Assembly (NCBI GenBank): GCA_963734055.1
Contig: CAVTFQ010000003.1
Coordinates: 248,001 to 312,000 of the forward strand
DNA length: 64,000 nucleotides
Direction: 5' to 3'
From: CAIWHR01 sp963734055
GTDB lineage: Bacteria > Pseudomonadota > Gammaproteobacteria > Burkholderiales > Casimicrobiaceae
The position numbers were made by a program, and so were the translations under genes. Below, one piece after another: positions 53,577 to 62,651 of this stretch. The notes beneath the pieces were generated by a model. It worked only from the letters and a program-made list of their open reading frames with translations, made no database searches and was not told where the DNA came from. How positions within the stretch are numbered: position 1 is the stretch's first letter; each line of letters opens with the position of its first letter.

Positions 53577-53917
53577 CGCGAAGTCGTCATTCCCGCGAAC
53601 GCGGGAATCCAGTGACTTGGGTCTGTGCAGACGACAGTACAACAACGGTCGCTGCGGTTCCGGCTCCGCGCCCGCGTCGCGGGCGCCTCCGGCCGAGGAG
53701 GAGGATCTGTGCAAAGTACTTGCAGGCCTCACGCGACCGTCACAAGTCGGCTCGAGCGCGCGTCGGCCCCTGGTGCGGCGCCTCCGCGAAGCTCCAGCGC
53801 AGATCATGAGGCCGGGGGCCCGCCCCCGAACGCGCTCCCGATGGCTCGCATCCCCAGCACGCTTGGGACCCCCGCTACGCCGTTCGCGCGTTGCCCCGGC
53901 GCGACCGCGTCGCCGCG
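53577..53917. repeat. Palindromic intergenic repeats between regA and the octaheme gene
   Basis: ATTCCCGCGAACGCGGGAAT at 53589-53608 with flanks matches 23698-23745 nearly base for base (gcgaagtcgtc...ccagtgacttgggt, then gacagtacaac). A second palindrome, GCGCCCGCG-T-CGCGGGCGC at 53668-53686, matches the inner one at 23905-23923. No gene was found in the rest of this convergent stretch. Confidence 0.85.
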
Positions 53918-55318
53918 CTAACTCTTCTTCGCGTCCAGGTCCATCTCCGGCCACTTGCGGCCGTGACAGGCGGGGTTCGCGCAGAAGTTGCCGCCCTCGG
54001 TGCCCCACTTGATCGGGCCGTGGCACATCGCGCACGAGCTGTCGATCTTCGAGCGGTGATCGTGCATCCAGTTGGGCGCGTTGTGGCTGTCGGGCGGCGT
54101 GAGCCCCGGCGCGACCGTGGACGCGACGCTCCGCGCACCGCTTTCCTTCTCGACCTGCGGCAACGCATGGCACAGCGTGCACTGCAGCCGGATCGCCTCG
54201 CCCTTCTCCGTCATGTGCTTCCCGTCGTGACAGCGGAAGCAGCCCGGAAAGTCCTTGTGGCCGACGTTGTTCGGGAAGTTCCTCCACGTGAGCGGCTTGC
54301 CGTCGCGATCGCTGCTGAACGACGTCAGCATCAGGATCTGCTGCATCGTGTCCGTGAACTTCTTCTCGGCGTCCTTCGTCGCCGCCGGGCTGTCCTTCGG
54401 CGCCGCGGCCGCGATCAGCTGCGCGAACTTGGCCGCGCGCTCCTTCTCGGGGCCGGCGATGCCCGACGCCTGCTGGATGATCGCATCGGAGCGCGCCTTG
54501 ATCGACGGCAGGCTCCGGTCGATGCGGCCCTCCTCGATCGCGTCGTCGACGAGGTCGGCGGGGTTCGTGAACGGGTGACCCGACGCGTTGTGGCAGTCGA
54601 TGCAGTCCATCCGGCGCTTTTCCATCTTGTCCGCCTCGGCACGCGTGACGCCGGCGGTGGCGTCGAAGTAGGTCGCCTTCACCTTGCCGTCGCTGCCACG
54701 GATCTCGACGAGCGCGATCTTCTGCTTCTGCGGGCCGAGCGCGACGTACTCGACGTCCTGCGCGATGTGCCAGTGGATTCCCTTCGCGATCGTTCCGCCC
54801 GGGCGCAGCTGCGGCGTGACCTCGATGTCACCGGAAGCGGTCGTCGGGCCCGACCCGGTGTGCATCTGCAGCGTCGTCTTGCTCTGCATGCTCTTCGGAT
54901 CGTCGTCGTAGCGGTATTTGGTGCGGATCGTGTCGTCGTGGCGCGCCTCGGGCCAATGGCAGGCTTCGCAGGATTCGCGCGCCGGACGCAGGCTGTGCGT
55001 GGTGATCGGCCGCTCGTAGCCGGTGATCATGCCGACCAGCTCGTTGATGTGCGTCGGCTTGATCGCCATCAGCTGCAGGGTCGAGAGCCGGCCCATGTGG
55101 CACTCGACGCAGTTGACGCGCGCGTGGAACGACGCGGCGTGGGCCACCGGCTCCTCGGGGTGCACGGCGTGGCAGACGTTGGTGCAGAACGCGTTGCTGT
55201 TGCTGTACTCCCAGGCGACGATGCCGCCGGCGCCCAGCACCGCGAGCGCGATCAGTCCCACGACGACCGTCGTGATCGTGCCCACCATCAGCGTGCGCTG
55301 CCCCAGCCGGATCTTCAT
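53918..55318 (-). CDS. Membrane-anchored octaheme NapC/NirT-like c-type cytochrome
   Basis: The protein is 466 aa from 55318 behind AGGAGG. One N-terminal anchor (LMVGTITTVVVGLIALAVLGAGGIVAW) precedes eight haem sites: an unusual CTNVCH (CX3CH), then CVECH, CEACH, CIDCH, CFRCH, CTLCH, CAMCH and CANPACH (CX4CH). The first third resembles NapC/NirT (VNCVECHMGRLSTLQLMAIKPTHINELVG). It is the last gene of a three-gene unit with a b-cytochrome and an 11-heme cytochrome and likely exchanges electrons with quinol or the b haems. Confidence 0.87.
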   Translation of the reverse strand: MKIRLGQRTLMVGTITTVVVGLIALAVLGAGGIVAWEYSNSNAFCTNVCHAVHPEEPVAHAASFHARVNCVECHMGRLSTLQLMAIKPTHINELVGMITGYERPITTHSLRPARESCEACHWPEARHDDTIRTKYRYDDDPKSMQSKTTLQMHTGSGPTTASGDIEVTPQLRPGGTIAKGIHWHIAQDVEYVALGPQKQKIALVEIRGSDGKVKATYFDATAGVTRAEADKMEKRRMDCIDCHNASGHPFTNPADLVDDAIEEGRIDRSLPSIKARSDAIIQQASGIAGPEKERAAKFAQLIAAAAPKDSPAATKDAEKKFTDTMQQILMLTSFSSDRDGKPLTWRNFPNNVGHKDFPGCFRCHDGKHMTEKGEAIRLQCTLCHALPQVEKESGARSVASTVAPGLTPPDSHNAPNWMHDHRSKIDSSCAMCHGPIKWGTEGGNFCANPACHGRKWPEMDLDAKKS

Positions 55319-55420
55319 CGCCCCCTCCTCGCGTTGCGTTGCGCTCTTGCCGGACGGCACGCGGGCGCCGCGCGTTCGTCGCCTCGACAAGATTCGGACG
55401 CCGCCCGGGCGCCCGAAAGC

Positions 55421-56296
55421 CTAGAACACACTATAGACGATCAGGATGATCGCCACGATCCCGAGCGTGAGCGCGGTCCCGCCGACGACCCAGCCGAACC
55501 ACTGCGACTCCGACGTGGGCGGCGGCGCCTCGGCCGCTGCGAGCGCGCCCTCCCGCACGAGCCGTTCGTACTGCGACCGCCGCTCGTTCAGGAGTTCGTG
55601 CTCGGAGATGCGCCCGGTGAAGATCACGGTGTCCATCGGGAACTTCGCCGGCCGGATGTGGCCGTTGAAGAAGTGGAACGTGAAGATGAACCCGACCGCG
55701 AGCAGCGCCTCCTCGCCGTGGACCAGCGACGCGATGTTGAACATCCAGCCGGGCAGGAGCTTCGAGAAGAAGACCGGAAACCAGAGCAGGAGCCCCGAAC
55801 CGCCGATGATGAACATCCCCCAGAACACCGCCCAGTAGTCGAACTTCTCCCAGTAGGTCCAGCGGTCGAACTGCGGTTGCGGGCCGCGGCCGACGAACCA
55901 CTTGAAGTTGCGCCAGATGTCGATGCCGTCCTGCGGCTGCGGGACCATCGAGTCGGGGCCCCAGAAGATCGACAGCAGCCGCTGGTCCCTGATCGCGCGG
56001 GAGAAGACGAGCACGACGTGGCTCACGAACACGACGATCATCACGAACGCGCAGATGCGGTGGATCAGGCCGGCGCCCTCGAAGCCGCCGAGGATTCGCG
56101 CCAACGTTGCGGCCCACGCCTTGTTCGAGTAGATGAGCGGCAGGCCCGACAGCGCGCAGCCGACGAAGGTCAGCATGAGCGCCGCGTGCATGACGCGCTC
56201 GGTCGGCCTGAAGCGCCGGTAGTAGCGCTGGACGGGGCTCGCGCCGCGCGCGGCGCCTCCGGCCGGGGCCGCGGGAGTCGCGGTGGCGGTCGTCAT
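55421..56296 (-). CDS. Membrane cytochrome b subunit of a multiheme electron-transfer complex
   Basis: The protein is 291 aa from 56296, overlapping the 11-heme gene stop (ATGA). It has five predicted membrane helices with histidines in RVMHAALMLTFVGCALSGLP, HRICAFVMIVVFVSHVVLVF and FIFTFHFFNGHIRPAKF that can hold two b haems, in the style of formate dehydrogenase gamma and thiosulfate reductase b subunits. The last helix is VVGGTALTLGIVAIILIVYSVF. It likely connects periplasmic haems to quinone. Confidence 0.85.
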   Translation of the reverse strand: MTTATATPAAPAGGAARGASPVQRYYRRFRPTERVMHAALMLTFVGCALSGLPLIYSNKAWAATLARILGGFEGAGLIHRICAFVMIVVFVSHVVLVFSRAIRDQRLLSIFWGPDSMVPQPQDGIDIWRNFKWFVGRGPQPQFDRWTYWEKFDYWAVFWGMFIIGGSGLLLWFPVFFSKLLPGWMFNIASLVHGEEALLAVGFIFTFHFFNGHIRPAKFPMDTVIFTGRISEHELLNERRSQYERLVREGALAAAEAPPPTSESQWFGWVVGGTALTLGIVAIILIVYSVF

Positions 56297-57534
56297 CGGT
56301 GCCCTCCGTCGCCGCCGCCGCGCCCGAACTTCACGCGCAGCTCGCGGTAGAGCCAGAACACGGTGTGGATGCCGAAGAACGCGAACACCCCGAACAGCAG
56401 GATCTCCATGAACTTCGCCGCGTAGTAGTAGATCGGGTCGCGCGCCTTGTCGTGGCGGTTCGCGTGCGGATCGAAGCTCGCGAAGTTGGGGCTTGCGCCC
56501 GCATGGCACTTCTGGCACGTTGAGAGCCGGTTCTGCTTCGATACCTTCGAGGCGGGATCCGACGCGGGCAGCACTTCGTGCGCGCCGTGGCACGATGCGC
56601 AGGTCGCCATCCGCGAGAAGCCGAGCGCCGTCACCTGGCCGTGGAACGTGTCGCGGTACGACGTCAGCGACTCGGTGTGGCAGGTGCCGCACTCCTTGAT
56701 GACCTCGGTCTGGAAGGTCGGCGCCTCGTGCTGCTGGATGGAGTGCGCGCTGTGGCAGTCGGTGCAACCGGGCGCGGCCAGCACGCCCTCCTGGCGCATC
56801 CTGCCGTGCATGCCGTTCATGTACGCGGTGCGCTCGGGCGAGTGACACGACCCGCAGGTGTCGGGAATCCTCGCCCGGTTCGTCCGGCTGCCCTCTTCGC
56901 TCTTGGCGAGAATGTTGTGCGCGCCATGGCAGTTCGTGCACGTCGGCGCCGAACCTTGCGCGGCGCTCTTGAGCGCCTTGCCGTGAATGCTGTCGTGGAA
57001 CTTGCCGGCGACGCTGCCGCTCGGCAGCTTGCCCTTGGCCATCGTCGCGTCGTTGCCGTGGCAGCGCGAGCACGTGGCTTCGATGTTGGCGTGGTTCGTC
57101 CGCGACGCCGGATCCTTCGCCTGCAGGATGTCGTGCGTGCCGTGGCAGTCGACGCAGGTCGCGGCCACTTCGTTGCCGCCCTTGCGCGCCTTGCCGTGGA
57201 CGGTTGCCGCGTATTCCTTGACCGCCTGTTCGTGGCAGGTCGCGCAGTTGACCGGCTTGAGCTTCTCCGCGTGCGGGATCTTCTGGGCGGAGACGTCGAC
57301 GTGGCACGCGGTGCATTCGAGCTTGAGACTCCCGTGCACCGACGAGGCGAATTTCGCGGCGTCGACGGCGATCGACTCGCCGGCGGCGTTCTTCGCATCG
57401 GCCGCGCCGTGGCACATGAGGCAGGTTTCGTTGACCCCGGGCGCCGCCGCGGGCGCCGCAGCCGCGCCAATGCCGGGTGCGAGTGCGATCACCAGGGCGA
57501 ACGCCGCGGCGCGCATCGAAGGGGTTCCCGTCAT
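56293..57534 (-). CDS. Eleven-heme c-type cytochrome with C-terminal membrane anchor
   Basis: The protein is 413 aa from 57534 (MTGTPSMRAAAFALVIALAPG, signal peptide; 57516 is an alternative). Eleven CXXCH sites are seen: CLMCH, CTACH, CATCH, CVDCH, CSRCH, CTNCH, CGSCH, CTDCH, CGTCH, CASCH and CQKCH, interspersed with HG-type distal histidines (SVHGSL, TVHGKA, SIHGKA, MHGRM, TFHGQV). A C-terminal helix (ILLFGVFAFFGIHTVFWLY) anchors it. First gene of the operon; the FNR-type box at 57640 lies 106 bases upstream. Similar arrangements (Cbc complexes) serve metal respiration in Geobacter. Confidence 0.9.
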   Translation of the reverse strand: MTGTPSMRAAAFALVIALAPGIGAAAAPAAAPGVNETCLMCHGAADAKNAAGESIAVDAAKFASSVHGSLKLECTACHVDVSAQKIPHAEKLKPVNCATCHEQAVKEYAATVHGKARKGGNEVAATCVDCHGTHDILQAKDPASRTNHANIEATCSRCHGNDATMAKGKLPSGSVAGKFHDSIHGKALKSAAQGSAPTCTNCHGAHNILAKSEEGSRTNRARIPDTCGSCHSPERTAYMNGMHGRMRQEGVLAAPGCTDCHSAHSIQQHEAPTFQTEVIKECGTCHTESLTSYRDTFHGQVTALGFSRMATCASCHGAHEVLPASDPASKVSKQNRLSTCQKCHAGASPNFASFDPHANRHDKARDPIYYYAAKFMEILLFGVFAFFGIHTVFWLYRELRVKFGRGGGDGGHR

Positions 57535-57639
57535 CACCGTTATCCTGACCTGCGCGTGCCCGCGACGCGCCGGCAATCGTGTCGCCGGACGTGGGCTGCG
57601 CAGCCACGCGGATGGTCGCATCGCCCCCCCGGGGGGGTG

Positions 57640-57653
57640 TTGACGTGGATCAA
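57640..57653 (-). promoter_or_regulatory. FNR/Anr-type box upstream of the 11-heme operon
   Basis: On the minus strand it reads TTGATCCACGTCAA, identical to the hydrogenase box at 33590. It is followed downstream by a run of C and G. It lies between the efp terminator and the cytochrome start, in the right orientation for that operon. Confidence 0.62.
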
Positions 57654-57710
57654 CGAGGGGAGGAGGGTCTTCGCGCAACGCACGACTCTCTTGACGCGCG
57701 GCAGGCGGAA

Positions 57711-57742
57711 AAAGGAAAAGGGCCGGCGAACCGGCCCCTTTT
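57711..57742 (-). terminator. Rho-independent terminator after efp
   Basis: On the minus strand: AAAAGGGGCCGG-TTCG-CCGGCCCTTTT followed by CCTTTTT. It lies 18 bases after the efp stop. Confidence 0.82.
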
Positions 57743-57759
57743 CGGCGACGCGCGGGAGG

Positions 57760-58314
57760 CTAGACGCGGCGGCGGTATTCGCCGGTGCGCGTGTCGATCT
57801 CGATCCGGTCGCCGGTCGATACGAAGAGCGGCACCTGCACCTCGAAGCCGCTGCCGATCTTCGCGGGCTTCAGCACCTTGCCCGACGTGTCGCCCTTGAC
57901 CGCAGGCTCGGTGTACGTCACTTCGCGCACGACGGACGTCGGCAGCTCGACCGAGATGGCCTTGCCGTCGTAGAACGTGAGCTCGCACTCGAGCCCGTCG
58001 GCGAGATAGTGGATCGCGTCGCCCATGTTCTCGGCCTCGACTTCGTGCTGGTGGAACTCCGAGTCCATGAACACGTAGAGCGGATCCGCGAAATACGAGT
58101 ACGTCACTTCCTTGCGATCGAGCTGGATCACGTCGAATTTCTCGTCGGCGCGGTAGATCGTCTCCGTGCCCGAGCCGGACAGGAGATTCCTGAGCTTCAT
58201 CTTCACGACCGACGCATTGCGGCCGGACTTCGTGAACTCCGCCTTCTGGACGACCATAGGGTCCTTCCCGACCATGATCACGTTGCCGGCGCGGATTTCC
58301 TGGGCGATTTTCAT
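57760..58314 (-). CDS. efp: Elongation factor P, arginine-32 (rhamnosylated) type
   Basis: The protein is 184 aa with the three-domain EF-P sequence. The modification loop reads KSGRNASVV with Arg32 at the tip, where other bacteria have lysine. That residue is glycosylated with rhamnose by EarP, encoded just upstream. EF-P relieves ribosome stalling at consecutive prolines, which matters here for the 9+5 proline linkers of the MtrB fusions. Confidence 0.97.
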   Translation of the reverse strand: MKIAQEIRAGNVIMVGKDPMVVQKAEFTKSGRNASVVKMKLRNLLSGSGTETIYRADEKFDVIQLDRKEVTYSYFADPLYVFMDSEFHQHEVEAENMGDAIHYLADGLECELTFYDGKAISVELPTSVVREVTYTEPAVKGDTSGKVLKPAKIGSGFEVQVPLFVSTGDRIEIDTRTGEYRRRV

Positions 58315-58370
58315 TGCGGCACCTTCATGAAAGCTTTGGGTTGCTAAGGGGTTGATTCGGTAAACTTTAT

Positions 58371-58376
58371 ATTATA
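58371..58376 (-). promoter_or_regulatory. -10 element for efp
   Basis: On the minus strand the sequence GGTATAATATAAAG contains a perfect TATAAT overlapping the earP stop codon, 57 bases upstream of the efp start. The -35 region lies inside earP and is poor. Confidence 0.5.
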
Positions 58377-59493
58377 CCTCATCGGCGACGGCGCGGACCA
58401 GTCCGCCCGTGAGATCGGGGAGTCGGGCCAGCGTCGCCGCCCATACGTGGGCATGGTCTTCGAGTTGGGGGCGGACGGCTTCGAATTCGAGCCACGCGTC
58501 ACCGAGTTCGCTCGCGCCGCACATGCCGTTCCAGGCGCGATGGAGGCGCCGCGCCGCCGCGGCGGCCGGCGCATCGAGGCCGGCGCAGAAGCGATCGAGA
58601 AAGGCGTCGAGCTTGCGGACGTGCGCGCCTTCGTCCTGCGGGTAGACGTGCCACGCGAACGGACGCGCCGCCCACTGGGCGCGGACGAACGAGTCCTCGC
58701 CGCGCACGAAGTTCTGCGCACAACTCCACAGGAGTCGGTCGTACCCGTCCTGCGCGAGGAACGGGACTGCGTAGAGCGTGAGGCGCCCGCGCGCGAACGG
58801 CTGCCCCGGATGCGGCACGCGGCCGCCGGTCCACGCGTCGATGGCGCCGGTGGCGGTGCCTTCGGGGACGATGCAGGCGATCGGCCCATCGGCGTCGGCC
58901 CACGCGTCGAAGAGCGCCGGCAGCGCCGGCTGCGGGTAGCAGAAGAGCGAGATCCGGCGCTCGCCCGCGGCGGGCGCCGGCATGCCGAGCGATGCCCAGA
59001 ATGCGGTTTGCGCCGCGGGGTCCGCGCGGAACGCGTCGCGCGCGGCGTCGAGGCCGCGTTCGCGGAGCAGGCCGCCGGTCCGCGCCGTGAAGCCCGGAAA
59101 CCAGAAGCGGCGGGCCAGCGGAAGCCGTGGGTGCGGCGAAGGCAGCGCGTGAGCGCCCTCCACCCATGACTCCGCGCTCAGGTACTCGAGCACGAACCAG
59201 GCCGGCGATGACGGCCGGCGCGCCATCGCCGCGACGTAGGCGTCCGGCAGTCCGCAGCCGAACGCCTCGATCACCACGTCGGCGGCGTTGATCGGCGGGA
59301 AAGGTTCGGGCCACGTCCGCACATCGACACCCTCTTTGACCGGAGCCATGCGCGCGAGCGCGCGCGGCTCGTCGATCCAAAGCCGCACCGCGATACCGTG
59401 CTCGCGGACGAGCTGTCGCGCGAGGCGCCAGCACACGCCCGCATCGCCGAAGTTGTCGACGACCTTGCAGAAGATGTCCCAGTGCGCGGGCAT
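58372..59493 (-). CDS. earP: EF-P arginine rhamnosyltransferase EarP
   Basis: The protein is 373 aa. MPAHWDIFCKVVDNFGDAGVCWRLARQL is the EarP N-terminus, with the catalytic Asp in FGDAGV. ISLFCYPQPALPALFDAW and the nucleotide-sugar segment RGEDSFVRAQWAARPFAWHVYPQDEGAHVRKLDAFL are typical. It moves rhamnose from dTDP-L-rhamnose to Arg32 of EF-P. Confidence 0.96.
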   Translation of the reverse strand: MPAHWDIFCKVVDNFGDAGVCWRLARQLVREHGIAVRLWIDEPRALARMAPVKEGVDVRTWPEPFPPINAADVVIEAFGCGLPDAYVAAMARRPSSPAWFVLEYLSAESWVEGAHALPSPHPRLPLARRFWFPGFTARTGGLLRERGLDAARDAFRADPAAQTAFWASLGMPAPAAGERRISLFCYPQPALPALFDAWADADGPIACIVPEGTATGAIDAWTGGRVPHPGQPFARGRLTLYAVPFLAQDGYDRLLWSCAQNFVRGEDSFVRAQWAARPFAWHVYPQDEGAHVRKLDAFLDRFCAGLDAPAAAAARRLHRAWNGMCGASELGDAWLEFEAVRPQLEDHAHVWAATLARLPDLTGGLVRAVADEV

Positions 59494-59656
59494 GGCGGCG
59501 GCGGATTCCGGAGCGTGCGGTACCCATGTCGATTATCGCGCGTCCCCGTGCGTGCGGGCGCCGGGCCAAACCCCGGCCGGGTTGATCCCGCTCAACGCGG
59601 GGGGATCACCCCCGCGCCATCATGCGGCGACGTCCCAGGCGGGACCGGGAGTGCGG

Positions 59657-60535
59657 ATGCAGGCCGTACGGCGGATGGCGCACCTCTCGATCGCGACATC
59701 GCTCGCGACGATCGTGCTCAAGTTCGCCGCGTGGTTCATCACGGGCTCGGTCAGCCTCTGGTCCGACGCGCTCGAGTCGCTCGTCAATCTCGCGGCCGGG
59801 CTCGTCGCGCTCGGTGCCGTGTCGCTGTCCGAGCGTCCCGCCGACGATCGCCACGCGTACGGACACGACAAGGCCGAGTACTTTTCGAGCGGCGTCGAGG
59901 GCGCGCTGATCGTCGTGGCGGCCGTAGCGATCGTGGTGTCGGCGGGGCAACGTTTCGTCTCCCCGCAGCCGCTCGTGCTGCTCGGGCCGGGCCTCGTGAT
60001 CGCGGTGCTCGCCGGGGTCGCCAACTTCGCGACGGCGCGCATCATGCTCAAGGTTGCGCGCCAGCACGACAGCATCACCATCGAAGCGGACGCGAAGCAC
60101 CTCCTGACCGACGTGTGGACCTCGGTCGGGATCGTCGCGGGGCTCCTGGTCGTGCTCGTGATGCCGCAGTGGGCGATCCTCGACCCGCTGATGGCGATCG
60201 CGGTCGGCATCCACATCGTCGTCACCGGCGTGGGGCTCCTCAAGCGGTCGGCAGACGGGCTCATGGACGTCGCGCTCCCTCCCGCGGAGGTGAAGCGTGC
60301 CGAGACGCTGATCCGCGGCGAGCTGCCGGACGGCGCGAGCTTCCACGCGCTGCGCACGCGCAAGGCGGGCGCGCGGCGCTTCCTCGAGTTCCACCTGCTG
60401 GTCCCGGGCGGCACCACGGTGGCGGCGTCGCACGCGCTCTGCGACCGGATCGAGACGGCGCTCCACGGCCACCTCGCGAAATCCGAGGTGACGATCCACG
60501 TCGAGCCGCTCGAGACCCAGGCGCCGCATCGCTGA
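59657..60535 (+). CDS. Cation diffusion facilitator family transporter
   Basis: The protein is 292 aa from 59657 (MQAVRRMAHLSIATSLATIVLKF; GTG at 59651 is possible). Six membrane helices hold the metal ligands SLWSDALESLVN and HAYGHDKAEYFSSG in the first half and HLLTDVWTSVG in the fifth helix, with a cytoplasmic domain ending THVEP-like IHVEPLE. It exports divalent metals (Zn, Fe, Co or Mn), with specificity unknown. Divergent from earP. Confidence 0.9.
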   Translation: MQAVRRMAHLSIATSLATIVLKFAAWFITGSVSLWSDALESLVNLAAGLVALGAVSLSERPADDRHAYGHDKAEYFSSGVEGALIVVAAVAIVVSAGQRFVSPQPLVLLGPGLVIAVLAGVANFATARIMLKVARQHDSITIEADAKHLLTDVWTSVGIVAGLLVVLVMPQWAILDPLMAIAVGIHIVVTGVGLLKRSADGLMDVALPPAEVKRAETLIRGELPDGASFHALRTRKAGARRFLEFHLLVPGGTTVAASHALCDRIETALHGHLAKSEVTIHVEPLETQAPHR

Positions 60536-60781
60536 CGAGCAACGACGGCAAGAGGCCGCTACGACGCGGCGGCCTCAGACTGTCGCCGCTTTGGCGAAGT
60601 TCCCTCCGACTGCGCCTTTGACCGACGGCGGGCGCGTCGATCCCGATCCGGACGCCGCACCGGTCAAAAAATCGCCATATCGGTTGTAAACGCCACCTCC
60701 GACGGGCGTAGCATTGCGTCAGGGGCCGCAGCCCGGCCCTGGCCGCCGCAGTCTCGATCCGATCGATACGCGCACGAAACC

Positions 60782-62647
60782 ATGCAGGGCGACCAGGACG
60801 TCTACCTCTTTCGGGAAGGAACACACGGCCGCCTGTACTCGATGCTGGGCTGCCAGCTGGGCCGCGACGCGGCCACGTTCCGCGTCTGGGCGCCAAACGC
60901 CGCGCGTGTCGCGGTGATCGGCGAATGGAACGGCTGGGACGCCGGCGCCCATCCGCTCGTGCCGCGCCCGGACGGTTCCGGCCTGTGGGAAGGGACCGTC
61001 GCAGGCGTCGCGCGCGGCGACGCCTACAAGTTCCGCATCGTCACGGCGGAGGGCGCGGCCCTCGACAAGGCCGATCCGTTCGCGGTGTTTGCGGAGGCGC
61101 CGCCGTCGACGGCGTCGCGCGCGTGGACGCTCGAGTACGATTGGAACGACGCGGCGTGGATGGCCGCGCGCCGGACCCGGAACGCGCTCGATGCGCCGAT
61201 GTCGATCTACGAGGTGCACCTCGGGTCCTGGCGCCGCGACGGCAACCGTCTCCCGACCTACCGCGACATCGCCCGGCCGCTGGCCGACTACGTGCGCGAG
61301 CAGGGGTTCTCGCACGTCGAGCTGCTCCCGATCACCGAGCATCCGTTCTACGGCTCGTGGGGCTACCAGACGACCGGCTACTTCGCCCCGACCGCGCGGT
61401 ACGGGACGCCGCAGGATTTCATGCATCTCGTCGACGTCCTTCACCAAAGCGGCGTCGGCGTGATTCTCGACTGGGTGCCCTCGCATTTTCCCGCCGACGC
61501 CCACGGTCTCGCCCGCTTCGACGGGACGTATCTCTACGAGCACGCGGATCCGCGCCAGGGGTTCCATCCCGAATGGGGCAGCTCGATCTTCAATTACGGC
61601 CGCCACGAGGTCCGCGCGTTCCTGCTGTCGAGCGCGATGTTCTGGCTCGACCGTTACCACATCGACGGACTGCGCGTCGACGCGGTGGCGTCGATGCTCT
61701 ATCTCGACTACGGACGAAAGGCCGGCGAATGGGTGCCCAACGTCCACGGCGGGAGGGAGAACCTGGGCGCGGTCCAGTTCCTGCGGCACCTGAACGAGTC
61801 GGTGTACCGCGATCATCCGGACGTCCAGGTGATCGCCGAGGAATCGACCGCGTGGCCGATGGTGTCGCGCCCGGTCTATCTCGGCGGCTTGGGCTTCGGG
61901 CTCAAGTGGAACATGGGCTGGATGCACGACACGCTCGACTACCTGCGCGAGCCGCCGATCTACCGCAAGTACCATCACGACCGGCTCACCTTCTCGATCT
62001 GGTACGCGTTCGCCGAGAACTTCGTGCTGGCGCTCTCGCACGACGAAGTCGTCCACGGCAAGGGCTCGCTGATCGGCAAGATGCCGGGCGACGCCTGGCA
62101 GCAATTCGCCAACCTGCGACTCCTCTACGGGTACATGTGGGCGCATCCCGGGAAGAAGCTCCTGTTCATGGGCGGCGAGTTCGGGCAGCGGCGCGAATGG
62201 GCGCACGAGGAGGGGCTCGAGTGGGACGTCCTGCGCTATCCGGAGCACGCCGGCACGCAGCGCTGGGTGGCCGACCTGAACGCGCTGCTCCGGGCCGAGC
62301 CGGCGTTGCACCAGCTCGATTTCGACGCGAGCGGCTTCGAGTGGATCGATTGTCGCGACTCGGACGCGAGCGTGATCAGCTTCCTGCGTCGCCCGCGGGA
62401 AGGCGCCCCCGTGCTCGTCGTCTGCAATTTCACGCCGGTGCCGCGCACGAACTATACGGTCGGAGCCCCTGAAGGCGGCTACTGGCGCGAGATCCTGAAT
62501 AGCGATGCGCCCCTCTACGGCGGCAGCGGCATGGGCAACCTGGGGGGCGTGGACGCCGCGCCGGTGCCTGCGCAAGGGAGGTTCCATTCGCTGGCGCTGA
62601 CGCTGCCGCCGCTCTCCGTCCTGTTCTTCAAGCCCGGAACTCGCTGA
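60782..62647 (+). CDS. glgB: 1,4-alpha-glucan branching enzyme GlgB
   Basis: The protein is 621 aa. After an N-terminal CBM48 domain (TFRVWAPNAARVAVIGEWNGWD) comes a GH13 barrel with GYQTTGYFAPTARYGTPQD, the nucleophile region IDGLRVDAV (about Asp300), the acid in VIAEEST (about Glu353) and LSHDEVVHGKGS. It makes alpha-1,6 branches. It is shorter than E. coli GlgB because the extra N1 domain is missing. The start at 60782 is set by MQGDQDVYLFREG; a 246-base gap precedes it with a GAGGCCGC/GCGGCCTC hairpin at 60552-60576. Confidence 0.94.
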   Translation: MQGDQDVYLFREGTHGRLYSMLGCQLGRDAATFRVWAPNAARVAVIGEWNGWDAGAHPLVPRPDGSGLWEGTVAGVARGDAYKFRIVTAEGAALDKADPFAVFAEAPPSTASRAWTLEYDWNDAAWMAARRTRNALDAPMSIYEVHLGSWRRDGNRLPTYRDIARPLADYVREQGFSHVELLPITEHPFYGSWGYQTTGYFAPTARYGTPQDFMHLVDVLHQSGVGVILDWVPSHFPADAHGLARFDGTYLYEHADPRQGFHPEWGSSIFNYGRHEVRAFLLSSAMFWLDRYHIDGLRVDAVASMLYLDYGRKAGEWVPNVHGGRENLGAVQFLRHLNESVYRDHPDVQVIAEESTAWPMVSRPVYLGGLGFGLKWNMGWMHDTLDYLREPPIYRKYHHDRLTFSIWYAFAENFVLALSHDEVVHGKGSLIGKMPGDAWQQFANLRLLYGYMWAHPGKKLLFMGGEFGQRREWAHEEGLEWDVLRYPEHAGTQRWVADLNALLRAEPALHQLDFDASGFEWIDCRDSDASVISFLRRPREGAPVLVVCNFTPVPRTNYTVGAPEGGYWREILNSDAPLYGGSGMGNLGGVDAAPVPAQGRFHSLALTLPPLSVLFFKPGTR

Positions 62648-62651
62648 ATCG

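Noticed and set aside
59582..59595. FNR-like TTGATCCCGCTCAA before the cation transporter
   Set aside because: One half-site is damaged (CTCAA) and the gene has no link to anaerobic respiration; kept only as a weak resemblance.
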